Below are positions 35,437 through 48,822 of a stretch of DNA of 64,000 nt, one piece after another. The notes under the pieces are model-generated. The model searched no databases, had not been told where the DNA came from, and was given only the letters and a program-made list of their open reading frames with translations. The position numbers and the translations under genes were made by a program. Every line of letters starts with the position of its first letter. The first letter of the stretch is position 1. Source of the stretch: Owenia fusiformis. Lineage: Eukaryota > Annelida > Polychaeta > Sabellida > Oweniidae. Location of the stretch: assembly GCA_903813345.2 (NCBI GenBank), contig CAIIXF020000004.1:4049525-4113524 (forward strand), read 5' to 3'.

Positions 35437-36590
35437 CAGTGCGCGAAATAGACGTCCGACATCGGCCATTGGCCTGACAAAATTATAGATGGCTTGTTTT
35501 GATAAAAACACCCAGACATTTTGGCCTGCCAGACATTTGTGGCATTCGTTAGATTGCCCATGAATAGAACCCACATTTCAGTCCGGAAATCCTCCGAATT
35601 CCCCGCAATTTCGGCTTATTCCATGACTTTTGTTGAAGATTTAAAAAAATTTCAAATATTTTTGTTTTCATACTGAAGCCCAAGATATAACGTGACTTTT
35701 GATTGGCTGTTGTTGTTTGTTGAAATTACGGTGATTTTGATTGGCTATGGATGACTCATTTCTTCATCGTCGTTCGCAAATCGAGTGCATTATCAGTATG
35801 CCGGATGTAGAAAAGAAATTGAAAAATCGAGCCGGCATCTAAGTCCAAAAAGTCGGCAGTTTGGAAGTATTTTGGGACTCCGATATCACAAGGTAAACGA
35901 ATTGGTGATAGTTCACCATGCAGACTATGTGAAATGCCGATCACATTCACGGCAGATGCTTTATATTCGATTTTAATTGACGTATTTCTGAATATGATTT
36001 TGAAAAATGAAACTGAAAGTGAAACTGTCATCATCAGACATTGTATCATTTTTAATGTTCTGTCCCGTCCTGTCTCGAAAGTATCGTGTCCCGAGACCAT
36101 TTGTACCGTTCCGTACCGTACCGAAATTTATTTGGACCGTGACACCTCTAATATATACCTTGAATTTTAGTCTGTTAGTGGAGTCTGTGTACATAGTATG
36201 TGTTTTTGAATACCTTGAAGCTTCTGAGAGCAATTCTAAACCGACCAAAATCAGTACAATTTAGTTTGATCAATATGTACATGTTCCTCATGTTTTTGTA
36301 AGGTGAATCTAGGGGGGAATCAACACACCCAGGCTGTTGGTTAAGTCATCAAGTACAGTATAGTGAATGATACATGACATGCAATGGAATTAGTTTTACT
36401 TTGTTAATATTGTACTAAACTAAATCTCATTTAAGAGTGGTTGTGGAGAAATATGGAAAATGAAATTTTTGGCCAGAGAAGTAAGAAACAGGCTGCAAAA
36501 AATTGGCCTGAGAAAAAACGATATGGCTGGTTAAAATCTGGCTGGCCTGCCAAAATGTCTAGGTTAAAAAAATCCTTATTTCACGCACTG
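35437..36590. mobile_element. 1.15-kb DNA transposon remnant, CAGTGCGCGAAATA ends
   Basis: The left end is cagtgcgcgaaatagac and the right end is ttatttcacgcactg, in inverted orientation. The pentamer cttta flanks both sides (35432-35436 and 36591-36595). Both subterminal regions contain ggcctg/ccaaaat words. A short Met-started segment (MPDVEKKLKNRAGI then stop, about 35798) lies inside, but no full transposase. A hAT-like end (ccgtgacacctcta, about 36136-36150) suggests a second element nested within it. Five-bp duplications are known for one hAT group, so that assignment is possible. Confidence 0.6.
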
Positions 36591-36951
36591 CTTTAAAGGG
36601 GTAAGAAAAAAGTAGGGAGGGGGGGGGGGGGTCCAGAGTCTTAAAGCAGGACAACTCACTTTGTCACATGTATAACGACAAGCTACAACATTTTATAAAG
36701 TAAATAAGTTTGAAAAGAAAGGAAAGATATCTGTGTTAAAACAACATATGATTTGAAGCAGATTCAATTTTTCTACTTCGACATCATTGGAATCATTTTG
36801 TCATGATGTCTCCAGTATTGATTGAATGTGGCAACACCACCTTGAAGTGGACCATTGTGATTTAACACAGAAGACATTACATATCCATAATCTTGTTGCT
36901 TGTCTCTGTATTTTTTCTACTTTATTTTAGAGAATTTGAGTACCTTTGTTT

Positions 36952-37091
36952 TGCCTGGGTCACATTTGCTCCGATTCATGAGCCGGCGCCCAACTGATTG
37001 AGTATTCTGTTCAAAACTGAATATAATTGTGAACAGGATACTCAATTGCCTGAGCGCTGGCCGATGAATCGGAGCAAATGTGACCCAGGCA
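36952..37091. mobile_element. Hairpin MITE, best copy of gcctgggtcacatttgctcc family
   Basis: The left end tgcctgggtcacatttgctc cgattcat and the right end atgaatcggagcaaatgtga cccaggca are exact complements. The centre pairs gttcaaaactgaatat with attgtgaacagga. Confidence 0.85.
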
Positions 37092-39503
37092 TTATGTACC
37101 CCTTTTTGTTGGTCACATGGTGTATTGTGACACCAAAATATTATTACCAAGCTGCCCTCCAAATCCCACTGAGAAATCATCACCTAATATTTTTAAAAAT
37201 ATTTTTAAATTATTGGAAAGCATGTATTAAAGAGGTCACTCATGTCGACTAATTATTTGCAAAGTGATTTCATTTTTTTTGAAATTATGCCATCTTTTTG
37301 TGAAGTTGAAAACAACTTGCAGTTTACTTGATGTAGCCATGGGCTTTCAACTAGAGCTTGAAGTCACTTAGTTGAAGTGAGACTATCCTTTCTAACCATA
37401 TAGGAATTCAACTTTACTGTTGTCTGCCATTTGGAATATCATGTCATAGATCCATATAAGGCTTGAAGAACCATATAGGGAAAGCTAAGGGGAATCCCCT
37501 AATATCAAGTAATACCTAAGAATTATGGGTGCTACTCACTTCTGCTTTCCAATGGTTTGTTTTTGCTTCTTCTAAATCTAGAGTTTCATCTGCTAATGTA
37601 CTAGGCAATATCATCATAATATACGATCAAAGATTGAGTGGGTGGGTAGGTGAGTGCCACATAAATCTTGTCAAAATTCTAGGATAAAACTTGAATTTTC
37701 TTATCAAACTAGTGCCAAGATTTGGTTTCCGGCATTACTCGAGTGTCATTTTGAATTTTTATTAGATTTAAAAATTGTGATTTTATCACTTGTATTGTTT
37801 TAGTCAATGAGTGTCATGTTAAAAAATTACTTGTGTCTCCCTGGAAAAATGTTAGAATCACAGTGACCTCAGAATTATGGTTTATCTAAAATTTGATTAT
37901 AGACCTAATGAAGCGGGACTAGCGTTATTAACTGCCCTACCCTCTCAAATTCATTGAGTTCGCACCTTTAAAAGAGAGCGCAATCCATTACTTTGTATTT
38001 TGGTGTTAAAATGAATGCTTCAAGACACTGGGCCCATTATCTACTTAATAACTTGTGTTATGTTGGTGGAGCACATAAGTCTGGGAGGGGGGGGGGGGGT
38101 ACACAGTCTTGAAGTTAGACTATATGTGAGGACCATCTTTGCTGAAAGATTTGTTTCTGATTAATCAAGTTCATTTTTTATGTAATGTCATCTTGGGAAT
38201 TCAGTGAATGATGACGATTCAAACTTCAAGCGAGTATTCTAATTATAAGAAGAGTCAGTTTCCTTTTGCAGGCCCGTTGCCAGTTTTTACCAAGTGGGGG
38301 GGGGGGCAGTTTTACCAAGGGGGAGCTTTTAGACAGTTTTGGCTAAAAAATCATGATGAATTTGGCAAGTACAATCATTTAGGGCAGATCAATAGCACCC
38401 CCCTCCACTAAGAAGGCCCAAAAACTATTTTTGACCCCATTTTCAAAATGTTGGGCTCCTACTACAATTCAGGCCCATTTTCCCATAAAAGGCTATTAAA
38501 AAAATTCTGTGGCCTAAAATGAAAAAAGTGTTACTCGAAAGAACTGTCCCCAAATCCACCCGTCACTTTCTGATGATTTAGTCTATGAAGTCACAAAATC
38601 AACAAAAGTCAGATGCTACCTCAAGACTTGACCTTTTGTACTAAACATGATCAATTAGATCACCCCTCCCTTTGTTATCTTGTGTTTATTTAAGTACTAA
38701 GTGGAAGGGTCTATTTTTCATTTCCTTATATATTGGACTTTATCCTAGCACCCCTGTGACCTACAAATTGGACTAGTCCATGTTGAACAAACAAGGGCAA
38801 TCATTCATTTCTTGCATAATTGATCTCAAAAATAGGTAGGTCAGCACTGTTATCCCATCAATTATTCTATGTTGGTCATATGACATTTACAAGGTCATCA
38901 TAACCGTGTGCTGGTATAGTATGTATTTTGGACTTTTATCTTTTATGGGTTATACCTATATATCATGATCTCATTTTAAAAACAGATATGGAGTCAATGA
39001 CTGACAAGTCATGTTTATGAAGCTTAGTAGGTCATTCTCCTCAATAAAAATGATTGATGTAATAGGGAGAAATCAAATCAGTAGAACTTTTTTATCTGAA
39101 CACCTCTCAATACACTGACTTAGCTTGTATTCGCGAATGCAACTAACGCCTGTCGGCTACCAGATTAACCTACTTTTATATGACCAACTCATTTAGTTAT
39201 GGAATAGTGGCAAGTACTATTCATAATTAAATGAGTTTCCCATAAAATAGGAGGTTAATCCGTTAGCCGATAAACCTTGAAATGTGAACTCCTGCTATTC
39301 TGGAGACTTTAGGCCGGACCCAGTAGTCTTGGGTTCAGACCATTCTGATACTCCTAGCATCTTTCTGTTTCAGGGCTTAGAAGAAATAAGATGTCATGGT
39401 TTATCATGATGTGATTAGCCTGTAACAAATAATCTTTTGGAGTATTATACTTCTCCTTGGTAAATCTTTCTGTAACAAGGCTGAGAAGAAATGAGAACGG
39501 GCT

Positions 39504-39631
39504 TCACATAGCCATCCTTGGCCCAAGAGTAATTCATTGCATTGTGCTATGAAAGCAGTGAAGGACCGATCTTGAAGGATGTCACATAGCAGCTATCAAA
39601 ACAGTGAATTGCCCTTGGGCCAAGGATGTTT
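39504..39631. repeat. Inverted repeat around 'atccttggcccaag'
   Basis: The left atccttggcccaagagtaat tcattg pairs with the right cagtgaattgcccttgggcc aaggat. A partial copy is at about 30370-30415. Confidence 0.65.
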
Positions 39632-40105
39632 CTGAGTATAATCTGATAACAATGTATCTTTTGATCATGATTCTCACCTTTTCATACTAATAACTTTTCT
39701 ATCTTGATACTTCAGCATCCTCAAGGCACTGATCTGAACTATCCACACTTAGACAAGTCAAGGGATCTGCACTCGTTGAGCGAGTCAATTATTGATAATA
39801 CCTATCAATGACTTGATTTTACCTTATTATACCTTATTATGAGGGTACTTCATCAGACTCAAAAAGGCCTCTTGACAATGAAAACTATTTGAAATCAAGA
39901 TAATTACTACGTCAAGTCTGTTATTTATAAACTCCTGTCATTATTCTATTGCCCTTTTGAGTAACAGAAATAATTTTTATTCAAGTGTACATTTGAGGTC
40001 ATTGGCCTTGGTCAGCTCATTCACCTTGGTCATTGGCCTAACTGATATAAATAGTAAGACGTGACATATGATACAAGTACTAAGTACTTGCCCTTTCCAA
40101 TAAAG

Positions 40106-40265
40106 TAAAACCTGTCTAAATGGAACATCTTTGATACCTCTAAAAGTGTTCCACTTTGGAGGTGTTCCACTTATAGATGTTCATTTTAACATCAAGTCAG
40201 TTGATCTTGGGACTCTGATCCACTAACAGAAGAGTTCCACCATCTAGAGTTTCATTTTACAGGTT
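40106..40265. mobile_element. 'gtaaaacctgtctaa' family copy
   Basis: The copy starts gtaaaacctgtctaaatgga, contains aggtgttccactt, and ends attttacaggttcc. A sister copy is at 43631-43790. Confidence 0.6.
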
Positions 40266-40981
40266 CCTCTATACAGTAGTTCGATTTCTTTTCTTCAGAG
40301 TGCTTAATCAATAGTTAATGCTTATTTTAGGTCTGTGCCTAGGGATACATGAATATGATATCTAAAAATCGAACACAAGCATGCTTAAAGTCTCGGTTCC
40401 CCCCTTTGGCTTCCACTTCTTATTGAGACACTTTGTAAATGGGGTAAAGGTAAGGAGAGGGTCTGACAAACACTGGGATATTTCTGTATTTCTCTCATAT
40501 ATTTTGGGTACTGTTTGATGTTTCTAGGATGGTGATACCATTTTTTGTTTTATCAAAACTGTTCGTTTCAGTGATAATTAATCTAATAGCTTTAGCTTAA
40601 AAATATCATAATTTTCTGAATAATATGGTTATATCGGATTTCATTTCATAATGTTGTTATGTTGGTTCGTAAATAATACATGTGTGCTATTCAAAATTAA
40701 TATACAGTTGTTCCTTAATGAAACCACTATAATCTAAACCCAGAGTCCTGATTAAACAGGCCTAATAAAGAATAACAGGAATTCGTTATTTTCAGTGTTC
40801 TTAGAAGATGGAGTGTGGAATTTAATATAGTCTTGTTTCAAGCCCTTGTGCCTCATTCACAGATCACACCCATGTCCCATATCTGGAAGTGAAGTACATG
40901 TAGATGGATAATAGGGCAAAGGCATTTACAGACTTGATGCAAAACTTTATTTTTATTACCATGTCCTAAGAGCTTGGTGTT

Positions 40982-41175
40982 CAGGCCCATAGCCAGGATT
41001 TACCGGGGGGGAGGGGGGGGGGGCGGTTTTACCAAGGTTTTTTGCCAAATCTTGCGAACAGTACTCAGAATGGTCAAAAGCTACATGATTTTTGAAAGAA
41101 TTTCTGGCTAGGAGGGGGAGTGGCCGCTCCCTCCACTCCCCCCCCCCCCACTCCCCCCCCCTGGCTACGGGCCTG
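40982..41175. mobile_element. CAGGCCCGTAGCCAGG family copy with G/C runs
   Basis: The copy starts caggcccatagccagg and ends cctggctacgggcctg, with long G- and C-runs inside both ends. The proline-rich frames on either strand here are translations of the C-runs. Confidence 0.7.
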
Positions 41176-42439
41176 CTGTTTGTGTTCATTGATTGACTCT
41201 TTTGGGAATACTTCAAACAAATCTTTAGGGGAGGTTTTGCCATCAGTATGGCCTTCATCTTTACCCCCCCCCCCCTTCAGAATATTTTCTCTGAACCAAA
41301 ATGTTAACTACATGCGGTCTCCTGAAGGTGAAGACTATTTCATCTCAACTCCCCACAGTACTAAGCCTAAGCACTTAAAATATGAATATTTTAACTTCAT
41401 ATCAACAATTGAATACCCCATATCAGCATATGCCTCAATTAAAAAAGACTTCTCAGAAATCAATTATTAATTGATACACAAAAAATCTAGGGTAATCGGA
41501 CATATCTGTAACCAGCCATTACAAATAATGATAACTCGCATTATTAGAAATTGGTCTCATATATGGATGCGTTTAATGGCTTATGTAAAGTATATTGCAC
41601 TTTAAGTGTACTCTAGCTCCATTACCTTGTGATCTACTCTATTAAAAGTCCAGGTGTATTCATGGTGTACTATTATGCATTCTGTATGCACTGTTAATGT
41701 CCCCATGTGTACTTTAATATTAATATAAGAGTTCATACTAAGTCAACATATTAATCATTTTGGTGAAGTATAGCTTTTGGTGTTAGTTACATAATCAGAT
41801 ACCCTGAGCTGAGAAGTGTAGAGTGTAATGGTAATTACCTGCCGATTAAGTAGCAACGAAGTGACACTATTGAAAAAAAGTATAAATATGAGCATTATCA
41901 CGAATCTAGATTTATTTCAAATCAAGTGGGGTATTTTTGACCAATTTCTTGAATGCCAGAAATTTCTCAAAAAATAGTGGCTGTTTATGAAATCTGTGAG
42001 GTATTAAAGGCAGTGTTCAAATATTTGTTAAATATATTTATATCTGTGGCTTATCCCAAAGTTTGCAAATATGCTTTATGATTGCTGGTATAATTCCAAA
42101 CTTTTTCCAAATTAGGTTTACTGGAATTTTATCAACTTTAGGTAGTTATTCTTAAATTTATACTTAAAATTTTTAAGTTTTTGTAGAGATGTAAAAAGGC
42201 TCAAGTCACATGGTAGATGTTTATTTGTGACTTAAATTAACTACCTTGTAATAGCCCAGGGACTGTAGTCGACATACATCTTATTTAATTGCTGCATTCT
42301 CTCCTCAATGTCATGCAAGTACGCAGATATACCAATTAAACAAAGTTTTCCAGTGCAAAAAGTCAGAATAACCTTGATACCTAGATTACTGCAGACAGTA
42401 CATCAGGATGATTTATGCACTATTTGTTTGTTTCCACTT

Positions 42440-42560
42440 ATATGTGTTTTGTGTCAATAAGCGGGGATATGCCCCCCCCCCCCCCCCGATCTGTTTCCCC
42501 ACTCTTGTATGTGTAGGAAATGGGCTAGGGATGGGGCGTTGTGGGGGGGGGGGTATGAAA
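42440..42560. repeat. Facing C-run and G-run (potential hairpin)
   Basis: A run of about 16 C at 42472-42487 is followed about 55 bp later by a run of about 11 G at 42542-42552. The pair could fold back or stall a polymerase. It lies about 180 bp before the exon 2 acceptor. Confidence 0.6.
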
Positions 42561-42729
42561 GAAAAAGAAGGTGTGTTGGGATTATTCAAAATTGCATTTT
42601 TCAATCTCAGGATCTTCTTTTTTGATCTTCACTTTTTAAGTCAAATATAGCTCCCCTCGCCCACCCTATATTTAACCTCCCTATATGATAAACATGATTC
42701 ACCATATATATATTTTTCTGTATTTGCAG

Positions 42730-42875
42730 GGTTTGCCCATTCTGCATATACATTTGGTATAGAGAGCCATATTAGTCAGTCAAACATCAATGGCTCCCTG
42801 GTACCACCAGCTGCCCTACTTAGCATTATACAGAAGGGTCTCCAGTATACAGAAGCAGAGATCAGCATTGGAGAG
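42730..42875 (+). CDS. TBL1XR1: TBL1 exon 2: rest of LisH and F-box-like start
   Basis: The acceptor is tatttgcag (ending 42729) and the donor is gag|gtaagg at 42876. The 146-nt exon completes the Gly codon from exon 1 and encodes [18 protein letters not shown] followed by [18 protein letters not shown] and [12 protein letters not shown]. Human TBL1XR1 is nearly identical through this segment, so the LisH fold and start of the oligomerisation domain are well conserved. This exon is the anchor of the gene identification. Confidence 0.97.
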
Positions 42876-42919
42876 GTAAGGGAATGTCACATTTGTTTTG
42901 GTGACAATGACATACTATA

Positions 42920-43109
42920 CAGTCCCGTAGCCAGGGGGGGGGGGGGTTCGATGGGTCCGAGCTGACCCCCCTTGGCCAAAAACTCTTTCAAAAAATGCAG
43001 TTTTTCATCATTCTGTGCACATTTTATAAGTGATTTTGGCCACTTTTGGACCAACATTTCAAAATTTTCAAAAAGTGAACCCCCTTGGCAAATCCTGGCT
43101 ACGGGCCTG
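42920..43109. mobile_element. CAGGCCCGTAGCCAGG family, 190-bp copy
   Basis: The copy starts cagtcccgtagccagggg and ends aatcctggctacgggcctg. The pentamer ctata flanks both sides (42915-42919 and 43110-43114). It shares ccaaaaactctttcaaaaaa / tgcagtttttcatcattctg-type sequence with 23165-23362. Confidence 0.75.
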
Positions 43110-43630
43110 CTATATCTGACATATTCATTAAATTTACATGCTTTTTGTAATGTATATATTGTAGAGTCCTAGAGGGTTATAATGGTACTTATTCACTGTT
43201 ACCTTCTAGGTTAAATAAAATGATTAAAAAAATGATGATAAATGGACCCCAGGCATGAAGAGCAAGAAGTAATAACCTTAATCCTGACTTGGAAAGAATT
43301 ATCTCCTATTGAAAGATGGGAGACGTACTTGATTTTTCGTAAAAGCTCATAAGGATTTTACGTGGAATTGCCGTTTTCTACAATGATGACTTCATCTATT
43401 ATGTAATATGGCTATATGCCAAAATGGGTCTCATGGTACTAGACCTACATTGTAATAAAATGGTCAATATCTGGGCTCTAGGGAAAAAAAACTGGTCATT
43501 AATTGGGATATTAAACCAATAACCAGCAGTTGTTGGTACAATAATGTCAGTTAGTATGTTGAGGCAGTTTGATCTTGCATCTATATTTATAGGATTTCTG
43601 TTTTTTGACCTGTACAGGCATTCAAATTAC

Positions 43631-43790
43631 AGTAAATCCTGTCTAAGTGGAACACCTTTGGTACCTCTATAAAGTGTTTCACTTGGAAGGTGTTCTACAT
43701 ATGCAGGTTCATTTTACAGCAAGTCAGTTGGTCTTGGGTCTCTACGAACAGAGGTGTTCCACTTTCTATAGGTTTCACTGTATTAGGTCT
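43631..43790. mobile_element. 'cagtaaatcctgtctaagtgg' family copy
   Basis: The copy starts cagtaaatcctgtctaag and ends tataggtttcactgta, so its ends are inverted repeats. It contains repeated gtggaacacct and ggtgttcca words. Confidence 0.6.
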
Positions 43791-44274
43791 AGACACATTC
43801 TTGCATTCTTGGTCTCAAGGAATCGATCCTTTCTAAATCAACCCCAAAAATTAAAATTCACAATGAAATAAAACAATTTTTATCATTGCATTTAAAAAGG
43901 TAATTTTAAATGAACATTGGATATATACTGTGGTTATTATTGTGAAGATCAGGTTTAGTATTCATTGTATCGGGAATTATACAAGTATTCTGAGGTTCAC
44001 ATTCACTAGGTGAGTAAGTGTGTACATAGCCTTTATTCAGGTCATTTACTAGGATGATCGGTCGGAAACTAGTACTAGACCAATACTTTGGCTTGTGATT
44101 TTCTTTTCTGTGTTGTCTGTTAGTGATTAATACATAATTTATAAGGCTGATACCCTTTGAAAGAGGTTAATAGTGTCTTCACTCTGTGTCTGTGAATAAA
44201 TTATCTGTTATTGTCAGAGTGTAGAATGACATTGACTGCCTTATATTATCAAATAAGCATTTTTGACCTCATCA

Positions 44275-44390
44275 TCAGAAGTGATGACATTTTGTTATAG
44301 TCTCCAATATTTTTGTTTTGGGTAGTTGGCATTTGGTGTTTGTAACAAATGGCAGGTGGTGACACTTTGCATGTTAATGCTTTGTTGTAT
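44275..44390. repeat. Copy of the 'aacaaatggcaggtggtgac' repeat
   Basis: The word gtaacaaatggcaggtggtg is followed by acactttgcatgttaatgct. It matches 765-810 and 2250-2290 closely. Confidence 0.6.
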
Positions 44391-44650
44391 GTTGGAAGCA
44401 ACTCATTTTTTCAGTGAAATGTTTTCAGGGTAAGGTAGTTCTACACTGACAAAAATATGTTGATCTCCCATGTAGGAATGGGGAGGGGGGGGGGGTGGAA
44501 TCTTAAGGAATTGAAGCAAGTCTACAAGATTTTGCATCTAAATTTTGACATACGAGCTGCTGCTCCACCCTAGCTAATTTCAAATCCAGAAACATCTGTA
44601 TTATTTGCAAATCTCATTCAATTAATAAATAATTTATGTCATCTTACAAG

Positions 44651-45028
44651 TACCCTGCGCGCAGAGTCTAGTTAAACTACACTCTGCCTAGTAGAGACCA
44701 TATTACAGTTTAGTAGCCCCGCCCATACGACGGGTACCGGTGACAGTTTGTGTAATAAATCACTTCTGACCTACGCGCTGACCTTTCTTTCATCAGTCAG
44801 CAAGCTTGAAGAAACATACGCCAAATGCGTGCTAATTAAATATGCGCATGTCATTGGTTAATTCCGAGCTCAACGATGACGTCAGAAGGAATGACCATAT
44901 ATAGAACGTCGGTCAAATTTGGCCGACGAACACTGATTGGCGCGGTGAGTTCACAGGTTTATTTTAGTTTGAAAGAGTGAAGACGAAGCTCTCTTTTAAG
45001 AAGTGAAGTCAAACGAATGCAAAGGGTA
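44651..45028 (+). mobile_element. MITE copy C, 378 bp, 9-bp target duplication
   Basis: The same element as 20232-20602, in the same orientation. The flanks tcttacaag (44642-44650 and 45029-45037) are identical. The internal tgacgtca and cgtcgg...ccgacg blocks are intact. Confidence 0.92.
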
Positions 45029-48000
45029 TCTTACAAGCAATGTTGTATGTATATCCTGTGAAAATTTCAAGTTAAAATCCCAAGAAACAAAAAAAATAGA
45101 GCACTTGGTAAGAAACTTTCTGATCGGGCCTCGTAGAAGTCTAGTTTCTATCCTTTATTCCACATTACATGTAGATTTCTTCCACTTCTATAGTTAACTT
45201 TATCCTACCAGTCCAATAGCAGTGTCAGCAAAAAGACCAATATTTTATGAGTGAACTAGACTGATTTTGTATGCTCAGCTAAAATTAAGTAATCTATTAC
45301 ATCATATTGTAAAAGTCATTGCTATATGTATAATGGCCCTTTAATACATTTGTATGTATATGTACTGTAAACCATGTGATTTATTTACTTTCATCATTTA
45401 TTTTCCCTCGTCATTTAATTTTGATTTTCAAAAAAAAATTTTGTTATAATTATTTTTACTTATTGAATATTGATAGCAATTGATAAGTTTAATTTGAATT
45501 ACTTTGAATATCAAAACATGTTCAAATTGCCCAATGAAAGGTGTTTTTCAATATCCGAAAATGTGGGGGAGTGTTACATCATAGATAAGTTCAGTATATT
45601 TATAGGTGGGAGAGTCCAAGTTTGTTGGAATTTCAGAGCTAAAATGGACTCACCCAATTTGAGTCAATGGTCTTATGAATACCTTTACCTTATAGAAAAT
45701 TTTGTTTTTCATATTTCAAAATTCTCCATTATATTAACATTTTTGATATGTGAAGAAAATTTGAAAAATGGAAAAGAAAAAAAGTAAATGTTGGGGTAGA
45801 TCTATGTTATGAGAGTAATGAAATGTTCACGATTATGAATAAAAAACAATGATGTTTTCCGTTACTTTTTTCAAATTATTGTGGATATTTACTCCTTTTA
45901 GTCTATTGAACTCATGTTTCAAAATCAAAATATTTTTTAATTAAATGTTGGAATATTTTCCCCAAAATTTATTTTTCAAGTTAATTTGTGAAAGTTTGGA
46001 ACAACCATAAATTGAACCATAAACAGATGTACAAATTGTATACAACTTTATTTATAAGGGTTTACAGGTATTTTGAAAACGTTTGGTGTGATCCAAGTTG
46101 GTCACATGGATTTAGCTGATGTGATCTAAAGAAATACATGTAAAAGCCTCATTCAACACTCAAGCACATGGCAAATTAAACAGTCACATGTTGAAATATA
46201 TGTAATATCGAATTACTTTGGTTAACTGAGTTTTGGGGAATTTCAGTCCCTATTGGTAGAGGCCGTAATTTTGAGGGTCTTGGACACAGAAAAAATTTGT
46301 TTTTCTTCCTAGGGATGTAAATGGGATTATGATCCCTCCCTAGAGGAAAATAAGGCTTTTGGGTTTTCACCTTCCATCTGGACTGGAAAAGAACATAGGT
46401 TAACACAATACCCTAGAAAATACACTGTGACATAGAAGGAAAAGCAAAACATGGGCAGAAAATTAAATTATCAAGACAAATGTCAAACTTGTGACAAATC
46501 AGAAGATCAGTGTATCCCAAAGTGCACTTACAGTACACTGTATGTAAATATAATAGTGCATTTGCTACCTAGATCAGCTACCCTTGTACTTGGTGATTAT
46601 TTATTAGTCTGGGCCAGAAAAATTCTAAATAAATCAAGTTGTGTTGGAAGGTCACATCCTAGGTTTCCAAGGTCTTCTGTGGTCCCATCAGACCTATAAA
46701 GGTCAGTGATATGTGCTTATCTATGAACCTTGCAAAAGTCCTTGGTTTATAGTGAATGCCCTACATTTCTTAATTTTCTTTATCCTCAACATTGCTCTTT
46801 CTTATCCTGTTTGTACAACACTGAAATCAGGAACAACTGAAACGTCATAGATCAACATGTTTGAAGGTCAAGGATATCAACTTGAGGAACCAAACAGGGG
46901 GTCATTGATTCATACAAGTCCTATGAAAGGGACCTGTTCTACATGTACTATCCATCTTGATTCTCAAGGTTTTAGTTCCTCCAACTTCACCTTGATATAT
47001 AACTAGTGTATACAATTCCATTGAAGGCAAACAGATCAGTTCAAGCTTATTTTAATAGACACCTCATTAAAGGGGGTGGCTGAGTATTTAAGCTCAGATT
47101 CAGTTAGAAATGGAGTCATTAGTAAACCATTAAATTTGAAAATAACTGAAACTGCTTGCTCTGACAATAAAATAGCCTTTTCCTATAGAATTAATGATCA
47201 GATTGCTACATAATTTGTCACATTTGTGTATGAATATACTATCTTCAAATAAATGTACTTATTTCAATCAGAGATATCTTGAAAACACATTAAATCTTCA
47301 TTTTTTAAACTGCTAATGGGAGGAGTTAACAATTCAAAGTACAGCCAATCAGCATTGCAGAAATTAGTCACATGATACATATAAACAAAGGGACATGGCT
47401 GAATGAAAATAGAGAACAATGTTTTCTACTTACCAAACATGTGTAGTATTCATCAATTCAATAACTTAATCCAACAATGCCAATGAGTATATATTCCTTT
47501 GATTTCAAATGTTATTGTTTTCTTTTTTCAGATACGGTCATTTGCTTGAGTTTATTGATAATCCTTGAACATGTTCCGTGTTTTGTTTTATACAATATGT
47601 TGGTGCTTATAATTGACCTTTTCTCAACATTGTGTATCAAATGCATTTGTATAAGTCACTAAACTGATATTGCTTAAGTTTGCATTTTAATCCCACCAAG
47701 CTTGTTATAAAGTCTCTGCTTTATAAATCATCTCCTAAAAGTTCTACTTCGAATAATAACTTTCTGTTTAGTTTTATTTGCTAGTGCTTGAGACATGATG
47801 TAGTTGATTTGAGAACTGACATATGGAAGTAAAGGGAAGTAGAGACATCCCCTTATATAATTGAATTGACCATTTTAACATTTTGAAGATGACTCAAATA
47901 TTCTCATTGAAAATTAGTTTACAGTTTCAAACTGTATGGTTCATGAGTGATATAGGTTAGAGACCAGAACATCCTGGGTTCCGTGTCTCCTAGAAGAATA

Positions 48001-48822
48001 TCTTTCAACAACCCCACTGTATTACTCAACTTTTCCTGATTTTGAACATTTATCATCGTTCTGGTTGTCCTGTGTTTGCTTTCATTTATCTTGATGAAAG
48101 GGACATTACATTTCCAGACATTACCCTTGATTTGGGGGGTTGTAGGAAATGTGTCGGTATCTCAAGATTGGTTCATACCATGATCTATAATTTATTTGGC
48201 AACTTTTTGAGAAGTTCCCTATCAACTTCTACTGAACTATCCTAAACCAATTGCTAATGACACTCTTCAAGTAGATCCTGATGCTTTAGACATTCAAAGG
48301 GGTCATTAGTAAAGTTGTGCTCATCATTTATGGTAGAATAAGAAGATAACAAATTATGGACTTCTTGAAATTATTTGGATAATTAAAAGAATAAAGAAAA
48401 CTATATCTCAGATGGCTATCTGTAAATAATAATAGTGGTTAAACTAACACCCAATTGTCCTTCATAAACAAGCACCCTACAAGATACAAAACCCCGCCAA
48501 ATATACCATGTGCATAGCTCATTATGTTCAGTAAATACTGCAGTAATCCATATAAGGAAAGTGAGCCCATCTGTGATAGGCTAATCCTTAATGTTTAATT
48601 ATGTAATTTTTATCAGCTATCTAATTTTCTTAATGGGCTGCAGGGGGGTACTCGAGCACGGTCTTTAAGGGCAATAAAGTTGTAAGTGAGGCTATTTGCG
48701 AAATGAATATTTGGACAAATTTGATTGGTACCATGGTAAAACACTCGGGGGGGGGGGGGATGAACCACCACACAGTAATTGGACAGAAAAATCAGCTATA
48801 ATTTCCAAGGGGTGTTAACCAC

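Larger units (their letters stand above)
30201..42729 (+). other. TBL1 intron 1 (12.5 kb), filled with repeats
   Basis: The donor is gtaagt at 30201 and the acceptor is tatttgcag ending at 42729. I see no extra coding exon inside. Mobile and hairpin elements take up a good part (30460, 31108, 31657, 33104, 34064, 35437, 36952, 39504, 40106, 40982). Between 37092 and 39500 I see only G-runs (38088-38099, about 38297-38306), AT-rich DNA and a repeat at 39335-39424 that matches 22169-22252. Confidence 0.85.

Noticed and set aside
41120-41470. Frame with a proline-rich start (116 codons)
   Set aside because: The prolines are a translated C-run inside a mobile element, and the rest has no recognisable similarity.
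45470-45787. 105-codon frame in intron 2
   Set aside because: It is AT-rich low-complexity sequence, lies inside an intron of a well-supported gene, and has no domain.
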